This document shows positions 52,881 through 62,049 of a stretch of DNA of 64,000 nucleotides, piece after piece (within the stretch, counting starts at the first letter, position 1; each line of letters starts with the position of its first letter). A model generated the notes under the pieces. It worked only from the letters and a program-made list of their open reading frames with translations, was not told the DNA's origin and ran no database searches. The position numbers and the translations under genes are program-made. The stretch covers positions 124,001 to 188,000 of the forward strand of contig JAOPTR010000001.1 of assembly GCA_051531935.1 (NCBI GenBank). Direction: 5' to 3'. This stretch comes from OCS116 sp051531935 (GTDB lineage Bacteria; Pseudomonadota; Alphaproteobacteria; Rhizobiales; OSC116).

Positions 52881-52884
52881 CTAT
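52863..52884. repeat. Perfect 22-bp palindrome over the fliJ stop
   Basis: ATAGAAAGTAA is followed directly by its reverse complement TTACTTTCTAT. The fliJ TAG stop (52881-52883) lies inside. With no central spacer it would form a cruciform or a dimer-binding site rather than an ordinary RNA hairpin. Confidence 0.75.
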
Positions 52885-53297
52885 CTGCCAAAACGGCGTT
52901 GTAGGTTACGGGCAACTTCATCCATATCGGCGTTTTCACGTTTGGCGATGAGATTGCTGTGAGCTTTTTTCTCTTTTTCTTCGAGAAGCTCGACACGCTT
53001 AAGCTCTTCAAAGCTTTCTGCCAAATCATTTTTAGCAAGATCATATTGGCTTTGTAGGCCATCAATCGTCACTTGAATGTTATCGGCGCGGTCTTTTGCT
53101 GATTTTGCAAATGTCGGATAAGCGTAATGCGTCACATCTGTGATGCCACTACGCTCTTGCTCAAAGCGCACTTGCTCATGCAGATCGAATTGCTTTTGTT
53201 GCAAATCGCGCATCATCATTTCTATTTCGTTCACTTGGCGCTGTTTCTCTTCAACTTGGAAGCGTCTCAGCCTAATTAAGGATTGTCTTGATTTCAT
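52881..53297 (-). CDS. fliJ: Flagellar export protein FliJ
   Basis: This 138-residue protein is nearly all helical coiled coil (LRRFQVEEKQRQVNEIEMMM, SYDLAKNDLAESFEELKRVE-type heptads), the FliJ pattern, and it follows fliI by 10 nt. FliJ works as the stalk of the FliI ATPase and export chaperone escort. The stop codon is inside a perfect palindrome. The assignment uses coiled-coil layout plus context. Confidence 0.85.
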   Translation of the reverse strand: MKSRQSLIRLRRFQVEEKQRQVNEIEMMMRDLQQKQFDLHEQVRFEQERSGITDVTHYAYPTFAKSAKDRADNIQVTIDGLQSQYDLAKNDLAESFEELKRVELLEEKEKKAHSNLIAKRENADMDEVARNLQRRFGR

Positions 53298-53307
53298 TTA
53301 CTCTACT

Positions 53308-54756
53308 CTACTCATTAAAGCCGAATGGATTGCCAGCTTGCCCATCAGCTTCGGTTACACTCTGACCACCTGGCATTTGGTCAGTACTCTCTCCAGCAGC
53401 ACTCGCTGAAGAATTCAGAATATCTTTTAGAATTTGATAGCCCTCTAACAGGCCTGTTCGTTCCTCTTTACGTTGTGTTAAAAACGCTTCTAGTTGCGGA
53501 TTATAATGTATCGCTTCATCCACATCGGGGTTTGTGCCTGCGCGGTATGCGCCCAAGCGTATTAATTCTTCCATATCGCCATAAGTGGCCATTAGCTTTT
53601 TGCATTTTTGAATGATCGGATACCATTCATCTGGCACACAACCCGGCATGGTACGCGAAACAGATTTTAAAATATTAACCGCAGGATAACGCCCGCGTTC
53701 GGCAATTGAGCGTTCCATAACAATATGACCATCCAAAATACCACGCACGGCATCGGCCACGGGTTCATTATGATCATCACCATCGACAAGCACAGTAAAC
53801 AGACCTGTAATTGAGCCTGCTAACGGCTTACCATCGGCACCTGTTTTACCTTCTAAATATTCGCCTGGCCCTGCCCGCTCTAATAATTTGGGCAATTCGG
53901 AAAACACAGTTGGCGTATAGCCTTTTGTGGTTGGCGGCTCGCCCGAGCTGAGGCCAATTTCACGTTGTGCCATGGCAAAGCGAGTTACACTATCCATAAG
54001 GCATAATACATTTTTGCCTTGATCGCGAAAATATTCTGACAATGACAATGTCATATATGCTGACTGTTTGCGCATTAATGCGCTTTCATCACCAGTTGCG
54101 ACCACGACGATTGATTTTTTAAGACCTTCTTCGCCTAAATCATCTTCAATAAATTCTTGCACTTCGCGGCCACGTTCACCAATCAGGCCAATAATGGCAA
54201 CATCTGATGCTGTGTAGCGCGCTAGCATTGATAGCAAAACCGATTTACCAACACCAGAGCCTGCAAAGATACCCATGCGTTGACCTGTGCAACAGGTTGT
54301 AAAACTATTTAAACATCTAACGCCTAAATCCATAGGGCCGCCAACGCGTGCGCGTTTGTTAGCCTTAGGTGGTTTATTGCGCAACGGCACAGCAAAATTG
54401 CCTTTTGGCAATGGGCCTTTGCCATCTATAGGTTCGCCCAAGCCATTAACCACACGGCCAAGCCAAGCATCGCAAGGCATAACAGCAGGTTCGGAAGATA
54501 GTAACATGGCTTTACAACCCATGCGCACGCCATCTATTTCGCCAAAAGGTAAACAAAGCGCGACATTATCTTTAAAACCAACGACTTCACAGACAACAAA
54601 ATGATTATCTTTAACGATTATCTTAAGATGCGCGCCCACATTCATGGCATAAAGCGGGCCGATAATTTCGACAAGCAGACCCTGTACTGAAACCACACGG
54701 CCCCAATACTCTGTCACAGTGATATTTTCCAACTCATTTACCAAAAGACAATCCAC
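53308..54756 (-). CDS. fliI: Flagellum-specific ATPase FliI
   Basis: This 482-residue protein has the ATPase core: Walker A GIFAGSGVGKSVLLSMLARY, LIGERGREVQEF, Walker B NVLCLMDSVTRFAMAQREI and the SGEPPTTKGYTPTVFSELPK region. It powers type III flagellar export. The start is a GTG at 54756 with no clear ribosome site; no good ATG lies upstream. The C-terminal end has a 25-residue Ser/Gly/Gln extension. It is divergent from ctrA. Confidence 0.95.
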   Translation of the reverse strand: MDCLLVNELENITVTEYWGRVVSVQGLLVEIIGPLYAMNVGAHLKIIVKDNHFVVCEVVGFKDNVALCLPFGEIDGVRMGCKAMLLSSEPAVMPCDAWLGRVVNGLGEPIDGKGPLPKGNFAVPLRNKPPKANKRARVGGPMDLGVRCLNSFTTCCTGQRMGIFAGSGVGKSVLLSMLARYTASDVAIIGLIGERGREVQEFIEDDLGEEGLKKSIVVVATGDESALMRKQSAYMTLSLSEYFRDQGKNVLCLMDSVTRFAMAQREIGLSSGEPPTTKGYTPTVFSELPKLLERAGPGEYLEGKTGADGKPLAGSITGLFTVLVDGDDHNEPVADAVRGILDGHIVMERSIAERGRYPAVNILKSVSRTMPGCVPDEWYPIIQKCKKLMATYGDMEELIRLGAYRAGTNPDVDEAIHYNPQLEAFLTQRKEERTGLLEGYQILKDILNSSASAAGESTDQMPGGQSVTEADGQAGNPFGFNE

Positions 54757-55143
54757 TTTAACTATAAAACAACAAATTAACTGGCATCTTAAACTTATTA
54801 ACCAATTTATATAATTATTTTCTAACCATCATTATGCAGCCTAAAATTTAAGTTTAGGTAAATTTTGTTAAAAAAAATCCTTAAAATTCAGTTACTTTTG
54901 GGGGAACATGGTTTATTTTTAATTAGCGCGGCATTAACAATCTGGTAAAAATTATTAACATAAAGGCATTAGATCTTTACTTTGATTAGGATTTGTTAAC
55001 TAAATGGCTTTAGCTTACTGATTCGTAGGCATATGTTTTTTCATATGGCGAATCAATTAACTAAAATCTCGAGGCCAAAGAGTATTGGTAGTGAATTATT
55101 TGGTGAGCGACATACTGAGATATAGAGGCAAAAGGGGTTACTG
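54757..55143. promoter_or_regulatory. ctrA promoter region (also fliI promoter)
   Basis: This 387-nt gap holds no gene. TTAAC half-sites of the CtrA type occur at 54798, 54934, 54955, 54996 and 55057. The pairs TTAAGTTTAGGTAAA (54848-54862) and TTAACAATCTGGTAA (54934-54948) match TTAA-N7-TTAA at seven of eight bases. Two GANTC sites (55020, 55050) frame an inverted CATATG repeat. CtrA autoregulation and CcrM methylation control are known for Caulobacter ctrA, and these signals fit but are not proof. Confidence 0.5.
55020..55054. repeat. Inverted repeat bounded by two GANTC sites in the ctrA promoter
   Basis: GATTCG...CATATG, a T6 spacer, then CATATG...CGAATC form an imperfect dyad. Its ends are the GANTC sequences GATTC (55020-55024) and GAATC (55050-55054), 90-124 nt before the ctrA ATG. 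Confidence 0.55.
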
Positions 55144-55857
55144 ATGCGAGTTCTTCTAATTGAAGATGATAGTGCGACTGCACAAAGTATTGAGCTTATG
55201 CTCAAATCCGAAGGTTTTAACATTTATGTGACCGACCTCGGCGAAGAAGGTGTGGATTTAGGCAAGCTTTATGATTATGACATCATTTTGCTAGACCTTA
55301 ACTTACCTGACATGAGCGGCTATGAAGTGCTTAAAGCACTACGCTTAGCGAAAGTGGCAACACCTATTCTTATTCTTTCTGGCCTTGCGGGCATTGAAAA
55401 TAAAGTACGTGGTTTGGGCTTTGGCGCTGATGATTACATGACTAAACCATTCCATAAAGATGAATTGGTTGCACGGATTCACGCCATTGTGCGCCGTTCA
55501 AAAGGTCATTCACAATCTATCATTAAAACTGGCAATCTTGCAGTTAACTTGGACAATAAGACAGTTGAAATTGATCAACAGCGTGTTCACCTAACTGGTA
55601 AAGAATATCAAATGCTAGAACTACTTTCATTACGTAAGGGCACAACCCTCACCAAAGAAATGTTCTTGAACCATTTATATGGCGGCATGGATGAGCCAGA
55701 ACTAAAAATTATCGACGTGTTTATTTGTAAATTACGTAAAAAACTATCTGCTGCAACAGGCCACGATTATATCGAAACTGTTTGGGGCCGTGGTTATGTT
55801 TTACGCGATATTGAAGAAGAAAACACAGCCGAAATTGCATATAGCGAAAGCGCTTAA
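55144..55857 (+). CDS. ctrA: Cell-cycle response regulator CtrA
   Basis: This 237-residue OmpR-family regulator has a receiver domain with acidic residues EDD at 7-9 and phosphoacceptor Asp51 (LLDLNLPDMSGY), and a winged HTH with LTGKEYQMLELLSLRKGTTL and ETVWGRGYVL. These match CtrA across the whole length. AAGGGG lies before the ATG. The C-terminus ends ESA, not the AA degron of Caulobacter CtrA, so ClpXP recognition may differ. It lies between fliI and the che operon, with chpT nearby. Confidence 0.96.
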   Translation: MRVLLIEDDSATAQSIELMLKSEGFNIYVTDLGEEGVDLGKLYDYDIILLDLNLPDMSGYEVLKALRLAKVATPILILSGLAGIENKVRGLGFGADDYMTKPFHKDELVARIHAIVRRSKGHSQSIIKTGNLAVNLDNKTVEIDQQRVHLTGKEYQMLELLSLRKGTTLTKEMFLNHLYGGMDEPELKIIDVFICKLRKKLSAATGHDYIETVWGRGYVLRDIEEENTAEIAYSESA

Positions 55858-55874
55858 TAGCATATATAATAATT

Positions 55875-55908
55875 AAAAAAGCCCACCAAGATTTTGGTGG
55901 GCTTTTTT
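55875..55908. terminator. Bidirectional terminator between ctrA and cheR
   Basis: A 15-bp stem (AAAAAAGCCCACCAA / TTGGTGGGCTTTTTT) with loop GATT has T runs on both strands. It serves the convergent ctrA and cheR transcripts. Confidence 0.92.
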
Positions 55909-55932
55909 GTATCTTAAAACATTCTATTTTAA

Positions 55933-56748
55933 CTACTTTAATTTGTAGAGGCCTCTTGCGCCTTGAACGGCTTCGAACTTATCGCACACACCCATAACAG
56001 TTTCGGCAGCACCAAGAAGAAGATATGAATCTTTTTCCATTTGCATGGCAACTTTATTGAGCACTTCGCGTTTGGTTTCTAAATCAAAATAGATAAGCAC
56101 GTTACGACAGAAAACAATGTCAAATTTACCAAGGTTGGAGAAACTTGCCAGCAAGTTACTTTCTTGATATTTAACCATTTTGCGCAAATCGTCGTTAATC
56201 ACCCAATTTTCACCTTGCTGGGTGAAATATTTAAGCAATAATTTAATTGGCAAACCGCGTTGAACCTCGAACTGGGTATATTCACCAGCAGTGGCTTTTT
56301 TCAGCACTGTTTTTGAAATATCTGTACCCACAATATCAAAATTCCAGCCAGCTAATTTTGCGCTTTGCTCTTTTAGTGACATGGCGATTGAATATGGTTC
56401 TTGCCCTGTTGAGGCAGCACCACACCAAATGCGCAAGCGACGCTTGGCTTTGCGGGATTCTAGAAAATATGGCAACATGATATTGTCTAGATGTTCAAAC
56501 GGTGTTTTGTCTCTGAAGAACAATGACTCATTGGTTGTCATCGCATCTGTCACATTATCTTGTAACGTTTTTGCAGATGCTGAGCGCATGCCCGCAACCA
56601 ATTCACCGATCGAATTCATACCTTGCGAACGCGCAAGTGGCTCCAAACGGCTCTTTAACAAATATTCTTTCTCAGGTTTTACAACCAAACCAGAACTCTT
56701 CATTAAAAAATCTCTTAAATATTCAAAATCTCTACTGTCAATACTCAT
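55933..56748 (-). CDS. cheR: Chemotaxis protein methyltransferase CheR
   Basis: This 271-residue protein has the N-terminal helical domain and the SAM domain with RIWCGAASTGQEPYSIAMSL, FDIVGTDISKTVLKKA, KFDIVFCRNVLIYFD and LLGAAETVMGV. It methylates glutamates of chemoreceptors such as the PAS-PAS receptor here. The ATG overlaps the cheB stop by one base. It is the last gene of the operon. Confidence 0.95.
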   Translation of the reverse strand: MSIDSRDFEYLRDFLMKSSGLVVKPEKEYLLKSRLEPLARSQGMNSIGELVAGMRSASAKTLQDNVTDAMTTNESLFFRDKTPFEHLDNIMLPYFLESRKAKRRLRIWCGAASTGQEPYSIAMSLKEQSAKLAGWNFDIVGTDISKTVLKKATAGEYTQFEVQRGLPIKLLLKYFTQQGENWVINDDLRKMVKYQESNLLASFSNLGKFDIVFCRNVLIYFDLETKREVLNKVAMQMEKDSYLLLGAAETVMGVCDKFEAVQGARGLYKLK

Positions 56749-58028
56749 TACACTTTACCTCGAACAATATTCAATACTCTTGGACCAATTTTAGTAAGTG
56801 GTAAAATTTCGCATACCACCCCATCATTAACCGCTGCTCCTGGCATGCCCCATACCACACTGGTTGCTTCGTCTTGCACAATTACCGAACCACCATGTTT
56901 AATAACATGTGCTGCACCTGGTGAACCATCGTTACCCATGCCTGTTAAAATAACTGACAATAGTGCTTTTTTGTAAATACCAGATGCCGTGATAAACAGC
57001 GGATCAACTGACGGTTTGCAATAATTTATTTGCGGGCCATCATCTAATTTTATTTTTATAGCAAAACCCGAACCAGCGAGGCTCATATGCCGACCACCTG
57101 GTGCAATGTAAATGGTGCCATTTTCAACGGCTTCACCATCTTCAGCTTCTTTGCATTTGCGACCTGTCGCTTTATTAATATGCTGCGCCAAAATTTTGGT
57201 AAAACTTGCCGGCATATGCTGAGTGATAAACACAGGAATATGACCAACTTCTTTGGTAATCGCCTTTGTAAATTCAATAAGCGCAGGAGGCCCACCTGTA
57301 GAACTACCCACCACAATGGCTTTTGGCATTGTTTTTGAAATCGGGTGTAATTTGCCTGCGCCTGTTCTGGCACCTGCCCGCCCAACAATTGACGGAGCGG
57401 CTTTTGCACCCGCTCTTGGAATTGCCCTGCGCGCTACGCTAGACGATGCTTCAGAATCTGCTGTGGAAGCTTGTGTGGTCGTTGCACGAGCACGAGATGC
57501 ACTTGCACTACCAAATGATGGACGAGCCGCGCTAGACGCCTTAAAATTAACACTACCTGCGGCGCCTGCTTGGGTCGGATCGACCCCACCGCCAAAGACA
57601 CGGATTTTTTGGATCAGCTCAGCTCTAAACTCTGTCGCGCCAGTAAGCCCGCCAGAACCTTGAGGTTTAGCAACATAGTCCACCGCACCTAATGACATAG
57701 CTTTTAAGCTGATTTCGGCATTTCGTGTGGTTAGCGTCGACGAAATAACTATACGCGCGTCTGGGCAATTTTTAATTAATTGGGGTAAAGCTGTAATGCC
57801 ATCCATTACGGGCATTTCAATATCTAACAATACCACATCGGGTTTGTCTTTGGCGATATTGTCTACTGCTAGCTTGCCATTTCTGTGCAGAGCAATCACT
57901 TCAATGTCTGCAATGCCATCTAGCCATTTACTAAACATGCCGCGCACAACAACACTGTCGTCCACAATCATGACCCGTATTTTTTGGCCACGGCCACGGG
58001 TTTTCATATATTTGTCACTCACGCTCAT
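56748..58028 (-). CDS. cheB: Chemotaxis response regulator protein-glutamate methylesterase CheB
   Basis: This 426-residue protein has an N-terminal receiver (phosphoacceptor Asp69 in VVLLDIEMPVMDG), an unusually long Ala/Arg/Ser/Thr-rich linker of about 80 residues, and the methylesterase domain with Ser (VVGSSTGGPPAL), His (FITQHMPASFT) and Asp (GMGNDGSPGA). The ATG at 58028 has GGAG six bases upstream. An ATG at 58040 and a TTG at 58049 are also open. It removes receptor methyl groups for adaptation. Confidence 0.93.
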   Translation of the reverse strand: MSVSDKYMKTRGRGQKIRVMIVDDSVVVRGMFSKWLDGIADIEVIALHRNGKLAVDNIAKDKPDVVLLDIEMPVMDGITALPQLIKNCPDARIVISSTLTTRNAEISLKAMSLGAVDYVAKPQGSGGLTGATEFRAELIQKIRVFGGGVDPTQAGAAGSVNFKASSAARPSFGSASASRARATTTQASTADSEASSSVARRAIPRAGAKAAPSIVGRAGARTGAGKLHPISKTMPKAIVVGSSTGGPPALIEFTKAITKEVGHIPVFITQHMPASFTKILAQHINKATGRKCKEAEDGEAVENGTIYIAPGGRHMSLAGSGFAIKIKLDDGPQINYCKPSVDPLFITASGIYKKALLSVILTGMGNDGSPGAAHVIKHGGSVIVQDEATSVVWGMPGAAVNDGVVCEILPLTKIGPRVLNIVRGKV

Positions 58029-58156
58029 GGGGAACTCCATTTTACTCAAAACTAAAGCGTTTACTAATACTTTTACATGACAGACTGCGTATTCTACACA
58101 GTCATCAACTTACCACAACAGGATAAGGAATCTGGTTCTTACTCACCAGATTTAAC

Positions 58157-58522
58157 TTATAATAAGCCAACTTCTTGAAATTTATTTTCTAAGATTTCAC
58201 GATCAAATGGTTTCATAATATATTCATCTGCACCCGCTTGAACGGCTTGTGCAATATGTGAAATATCATTTTCGGTTGTGCAGAAAATAACTTTCGGCAC
58301 ATCACCATTTTTACGCGAACGTAATTGAACCAAAAACTCCAGACCATCCATCACTGGCATATTCCAATCCAGTAAAATAGCTTCTGGCATATCGGCATCA
58401 CATTGATCAAGCGCCTTTTGGCCATCTTCGGCTTCTAGAATTTCGAAATCTAATTCTTCTAATACGCGTCTCGCAACTTTGCGAATAACGCTAGAATCAT
58501 CAACCACTAAACATGTTTTCAT
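58157..58522 (-). CDS. cheY: Chemotaxis response regulator CheY
   Basis: This 121-residue single-domain receiver has KTCLVVDDSSVIRKV with acidic pair at 8-9, phosphoacceptor Asp in AILLDWNMPVMDGLEF (about residue 52), the TTEN switch segment and the conserved Lys in YIMKPFDREIL. It lies 9 nt after cheW and 128 nt before cheB. It probably controls the flagellar motor through FliM. Confidence 0.94.
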   Translation of the reverse strand: MKTCLVVDDSSVIRKVARRVLEELDFEILEAEDGQKALDQCDADMPEAILLDWNMPVMDGLEFLVQLRSRKNGDVPKVIFCTTENDISHIAQAVQAGADEYIMKPFDREILENKFQEVGLL

Positions 58523-58531
58523 TTTAAGCCC

Positions 58532-58993
58532 CTACGCTGCTTGCATTTGAATGATATCAAGGACTTTGACAACGTCCAAAACCACTAATAGTTCTTTTTC
58601 TAATCTGAACACACCGGCTGAAACTTGAGCCCATTTTGGGTCAAGGTTTGCTGGGTTAGCTTCAAATGCTTTCATATCTAGCTTTAAAACTTCACCTACA
58701 TCATCAATGATGAGGCCATATGATTCTTCTTTATATTCGATACCAACAGCCATAACTTCATCGCTTACAGCTTCAACTTTAACACCAAGGCGTTTGCGCA
58801 TATTAATGGCTGTCACAATACGACCACGTAGGTTAAGCACACCTTCGATTTCATTGGCAGACAAAGGAACCGAAGTGATGGTTTCAGGCATGAAAACATC
58901 CTGTACTTCTAAAATGGGCAAACCAAATAATTGGTTGGCAATCACCACTGTTATATATTCTTGAGACCCATTATCGCTGACTATATTGCTCAT
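58532..58993 (-). CDS. cheW: Chemotaxis scaffold protein CheW
   Basis: This 153-residue protein has the CheW motifs VIANQLFGLPILEVQDV and VPLSANEIEGVLNLRGRIVT. It couples chemoreceptors to CheA. The ATG overlaps the cheA stop (ATGA), so the two are coupled. Confidence 0.96.
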   Translation of the reverse strand: MSNIVSDNGSQEYITVVIANQLFGLPILEVQDVFMPETITSVPLSANEIEGVLNLRGRIVTAINMRKRLGVKVEAVSDEVMAVGIEYKEESYGLIIDDVGEVLKLDMKAFEANPANLDPKWAQVSAGVFRLEKELLVVLDVVKVLDIIQMQAA

Positions 58994-61794
58994 GCTGCCT
59001 CTCCTTCTGTTTCAAGTGTTTCTTTAAGTGCAGTTACCAAACCTTCACGGTCGAATTTTGCGACATAATCATAAAAACCAACTTCACGGCCACGTTCGAT
59101 TGCGCCTGGTGAAATGTGCGAAGACAAAGCCACAATTGGCAAATCTTTAAGCTGCTCATCTGTGCCAAGAGTTTCGGCAAATTCGAAGCCGTCCATCTCT
59201 GGCATTTCGATGTCACTAACAATAATGTCAAATTGTTCTGGTTTACCACCGCGTAATATTTCTAACGCTTCAATTGGGTTGATGGCTGTTACAACATCAT
59301 AACCCGCTGCTGATAATACTGGTGAAAGCATATTTCTGAAGAAAGAGCTGTCATCAACAAGTAGCAAACGTTTTTGTTTAAAGCTTTCGCCCTGTTCGCG
59401 ACGTTCGAACCAATCATCAAATGCTTGTGGCAAGTAATAACCTACATCCATAATCTCTGTGGCTTGGCCACGGATAAGGGCACTACCCAATACGCCAGGT
59501 TGTGGCACATTAATTTCAATATCCAAATTCGTGTCGATAATATCCAAAATCTCATCTACAACGAGACCCATTGAACGATCGTCATCAGAGAATACCAAAA
59601 CTGGCTGACGTCCTGATTCTTTCATCTCTGTATGGCCTTCAATATATAGCAATGGCATAAGCTGACCACGATATTGCACAAGATCACGACCCGCAGATGG
59701 CTCGATGTCTGATACATTGATTTCTTCCAGACGTGTTACCAATGATAATGGCACAGCTTTTGGCTCATCACCGCCAGCTTTAAACAACAATAGAGACGTT
59801 GTTTGGTCTGCATATTTATCTTTTTTCTCTTGCTCGGCTTCTTCGGCAGATGTATCGGAACCAACATCGTTAGAGATTTGATTGGCCATGCCATTTGGAT
59901 CGATAATCATAATCACGCTACCATCACCAAGAATGGTATTGCCTGAGAACATTTCAATATTACGTAACAGGCTAGATTTTGGTTTCACCACAATTTCTTC
60001 GGTGTCATAAACGCGATCTACAACAATACCAAAGGTTTGAGGCCCCACTTGAATAACAACAATAAAGCCGTTTTCATCTAGAGAGTCATCATTTGCAGAT
60101 TTGCCGTTTGCTGCCAATTCGGCAAGCTCTTCAGCGGAAGGTAAGTCGGAATTTTCAAGACCTAAAATATCTGTAAGACGTACCAGAGGCAAAAGCTTAT
60201 TACGCAAACGTAGCACACGAGAATTATTAATTTTTTCGATGCGATGTTCGCTATCACCATGCGCACGAACCAACTCGACAACTGCCAATTGTGGAATGGC
60301 ATAACGATGATCGTTGATACCCACAATAAGAGCTGACACAATGGCCAATGTTAGTGGGATTTTAATTTTGAAAGTTGAACCTTTACCTGTGATAGACACA
60401 AGATCTACATTACCACCAATTAGTTCGATATTGGTACGCACTACATCCATGCCCACACCACGGCCAGAAACCGAGGTCACCACATCAGCGGTAGAGAAAC
60501 CTGCAGCAAACACAAATTTATGAATTTGGTTTTCTGTCATTTTCTCTAGCTCGTCTTCTGTCGCTAGTTCATTTTTTAGAATTTTTTCTTTAATTTTTGC
60601 TGTGTTAAGACCACGGCCATCATCTGCAATTTCGATGATAATGTGACCACCTTCATGATAGGCACTTAGCTTAACTTTACCAATTTCACTTTTACCCGCT
60701 TTAATACGTTCTGGAGTTGTTTCCAAACCATGATCGGCTGAGTTACGCACCATATGAGTGAGCGGATCTTTAATCATTTCTAGAACTTGGCGATCAAGTT
60801 CTGTTTCCGCGCCAATCATTTCTAGGTCAATTTTCTTATCTAGATCGTTAGATAGGTCACGAATGATACGAGGTAGTTTTTGCCATGCATTACCGATTGG
60901 TTGCATGCGGGTTTTCATAACACCTTCTTGCAATTCGGCAGTTACATTTGACAAGCGCTGCAACGGAACTTTAAATTCATTATCGTCTTGGCGGCGTAAA
61001 ATTTCCAACAATTGGTTACGTGTAAGCACAAGCTCACTTACCATTGTCATTAACTGCTCAAGAGTATCTACGTTCACACGAATAGATTGTGGTTGTAACG
61101 CTTTATCGCGTTTTACATTGCCTTCTTCGCCAGCAGCAGGTTTTGCTTTTGCAGCAGGTTTAGGAGCAGGTTTTGCTTCTGCCACAGGAGCCACTTCTGG
61201 TTCTGGTGTCGGTACAGGGGTAATATCATCATCTGGACCAGGTGCAGATAGGAATGCAGCTTCCAAATCATCTAGTGTCACTTCACCAGGTTTCAATTCG
61301 CGTTCAACAATTTTAATTGCTGAGCTGTCATCACGATCTTTATCGTCTTTAATTGGTGCTGCTGCGGCTTCGACTTTAGCAGGTGCGCTTGCTTCAACAC
61401 CGCTAGCGGCATCTAATGTTTTGCCTTCTGACAATACGTGCAATTGTGCAATAAGACCATCATCATTGCCTTCTGGCTCAACTTCATTCTCAGCAAGTTC
61501 AGCTAAAATATCTTTAATCGCGTCTAGGCTGTTCAAAATAACCGTCACGCCTTCGGTTGTCACCGGTTCGCCATCACGATATTTGCCCATCAACGTTTCG
61601 CCAGCATGAGCCAACGCTTCTAGCCTTGGAAGGCCTAGAAAACCACATGTCCCCTTTATGGTATGTACCAAGCGAAATATGTTACCTAATATATCTTGGT
61701 TATTAGGGTCTTTTTCAAATTTCACTAACTCAACGTCAACAACGTCAAGGCTTTCAACTGTTTCAGTTAAAAATTCACTTAGTAGATCATCCAT
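58990..61794 (-). CDS. cheA: Hybrid chemotaxis histidine kinase CheA with C-terminal receiver and second CheW-like domain
   Basis: This 934-residue protein is ordered as follows: HPt domain (phospho-His44 in HTIKGTCGFLG), an Ala/Pro/Glu-rich linker (about 105-235), dimerisation helices (240-300), ATPase with N351 and DDGRG at 391-395, a CheW-like domain (about 484-640), a second CheW-like domain (about 664-790) and a receiver (808-925) with Asp861 (VSDIEMPEMDG). E. coli CheA is about 650 long and lacks the last two parts. It phosphorylates CheY and CheB. It is transcribed first in the cheA-W-Y-B-R operon. Confidence 0.95.
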   Translation of the reverse strand: MDDLLSEFLTETVESLDVVDVELVKFEKDPNNQDILGNIFRLVHTIKGTCGFLGLPRLEALAHAGETLMGKYRDGEPVTTEGVTVILNSLDAIKDILAELAENEVEPEGNDDGLIAQLHVLSEGKTLDAASGVEASAPAKVEAAAAPIKDDKDRDDSSAIKIVERELKPGEVTLDDLEAAFLSAPGPDDDITPVPTPEPEVAPVAEAKPAPKPAAKAKPAAGEEGNVKRDKALQPQSIRVNVDTLEQLMTMVSELVLTRNQLLEILRRQDDNEFKVPLQRLSNVTAELQEGVMKTRMQPIGNAWQKLPRIIRDLSNDLDKKIDLEMIGAETELDRQVLEMIKDPLTHMVRNSADHGLETTPERIKAGKSEIGKVKLSAYHEGGHIIIEIADDGRGLNTAKIKEKILKNELATEDELEKMTENQIHKFVFAAGFSTADVVTSVSGRGVGMDVVRTNIELIGGNVDLVSITGKGSTFKIKIPLTLAIVSALIVGINDHRYAIPQLAVVELVRAHGDSEHRIEKINNSRVLRLRNKLLPLVRLTDILGLENSDLPSAEELAELAANGKSANDDSLDENGFIVVIQVGPQTFGIVVDRVYDTEEIVVKPKSSLLRNIEMFSGNTILGDGSVIMIIDPNGMANQISNDVGSDTSAEEAEQEKKDKYADQTTSLLLFKAGGDEPKAVPLSLVTRLEEINVSDIEPSAGRDLVQYRGQLMPLLYIEGHTEMKESGRQPVLVFSDDDRSMGLVVDEILDIIDTNLDIEINVPQPGVLGSALIRGQATEIMDVGYYLPQAFDDWFERREQGESFKQKRLLLVDDSSFFRNMLSPVLSAAGYDVVTAINPIEALEILRGGKPEQFDIIVSDIEMPEMDGFEFAETLGTDEQLKDLPIVALSSHISPGAIERGREVGFYDYVAKFDREGLVTALKETLETEGEAA

Positions 61795-61854
61795 ATTGCA
61801 TCCGTACCTTATACTTAACTATATTGGTTTTAAGTTTAGTGTGCGACGAAAGGG

Positions 61855-61869
61855 TTAATTTTGAATTGA
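61855..61869. promoter_or_regulatory. Possible CtrA box before cheA
   Basis: TTAATTTTGAATTGA on the plus strand (TCAA-N7-TTAAC on the minus strand) matches TTAA-N7-TTAA at seven of eight positions, 61-75 nt before cheA. Chance matches are common in this A+T-rich DNA. Confidence 0.25.
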
Positions 61870-62049
61870 CTATTACCAAAATGATACAATTAACTATACC
61901 TTTTAATAAATCTTATTTAAAATCAACTGGTTAAAAATGAATAATTATCATCTAAACCTATAAAATGTTGATCCAATTCTTAATAAAATCCAACACCGCC
62001 ACTAAAATTCAATAATTACAATGATATAAGTAATTATCTTAAAGCGTAT

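Noticed and set aside
60758..61609. 283-residue plus-strand ORF over cheA
   Set aside because: It is the antisense of the cheA Ala/Pro linker; Ser/Ala-rich shadow.
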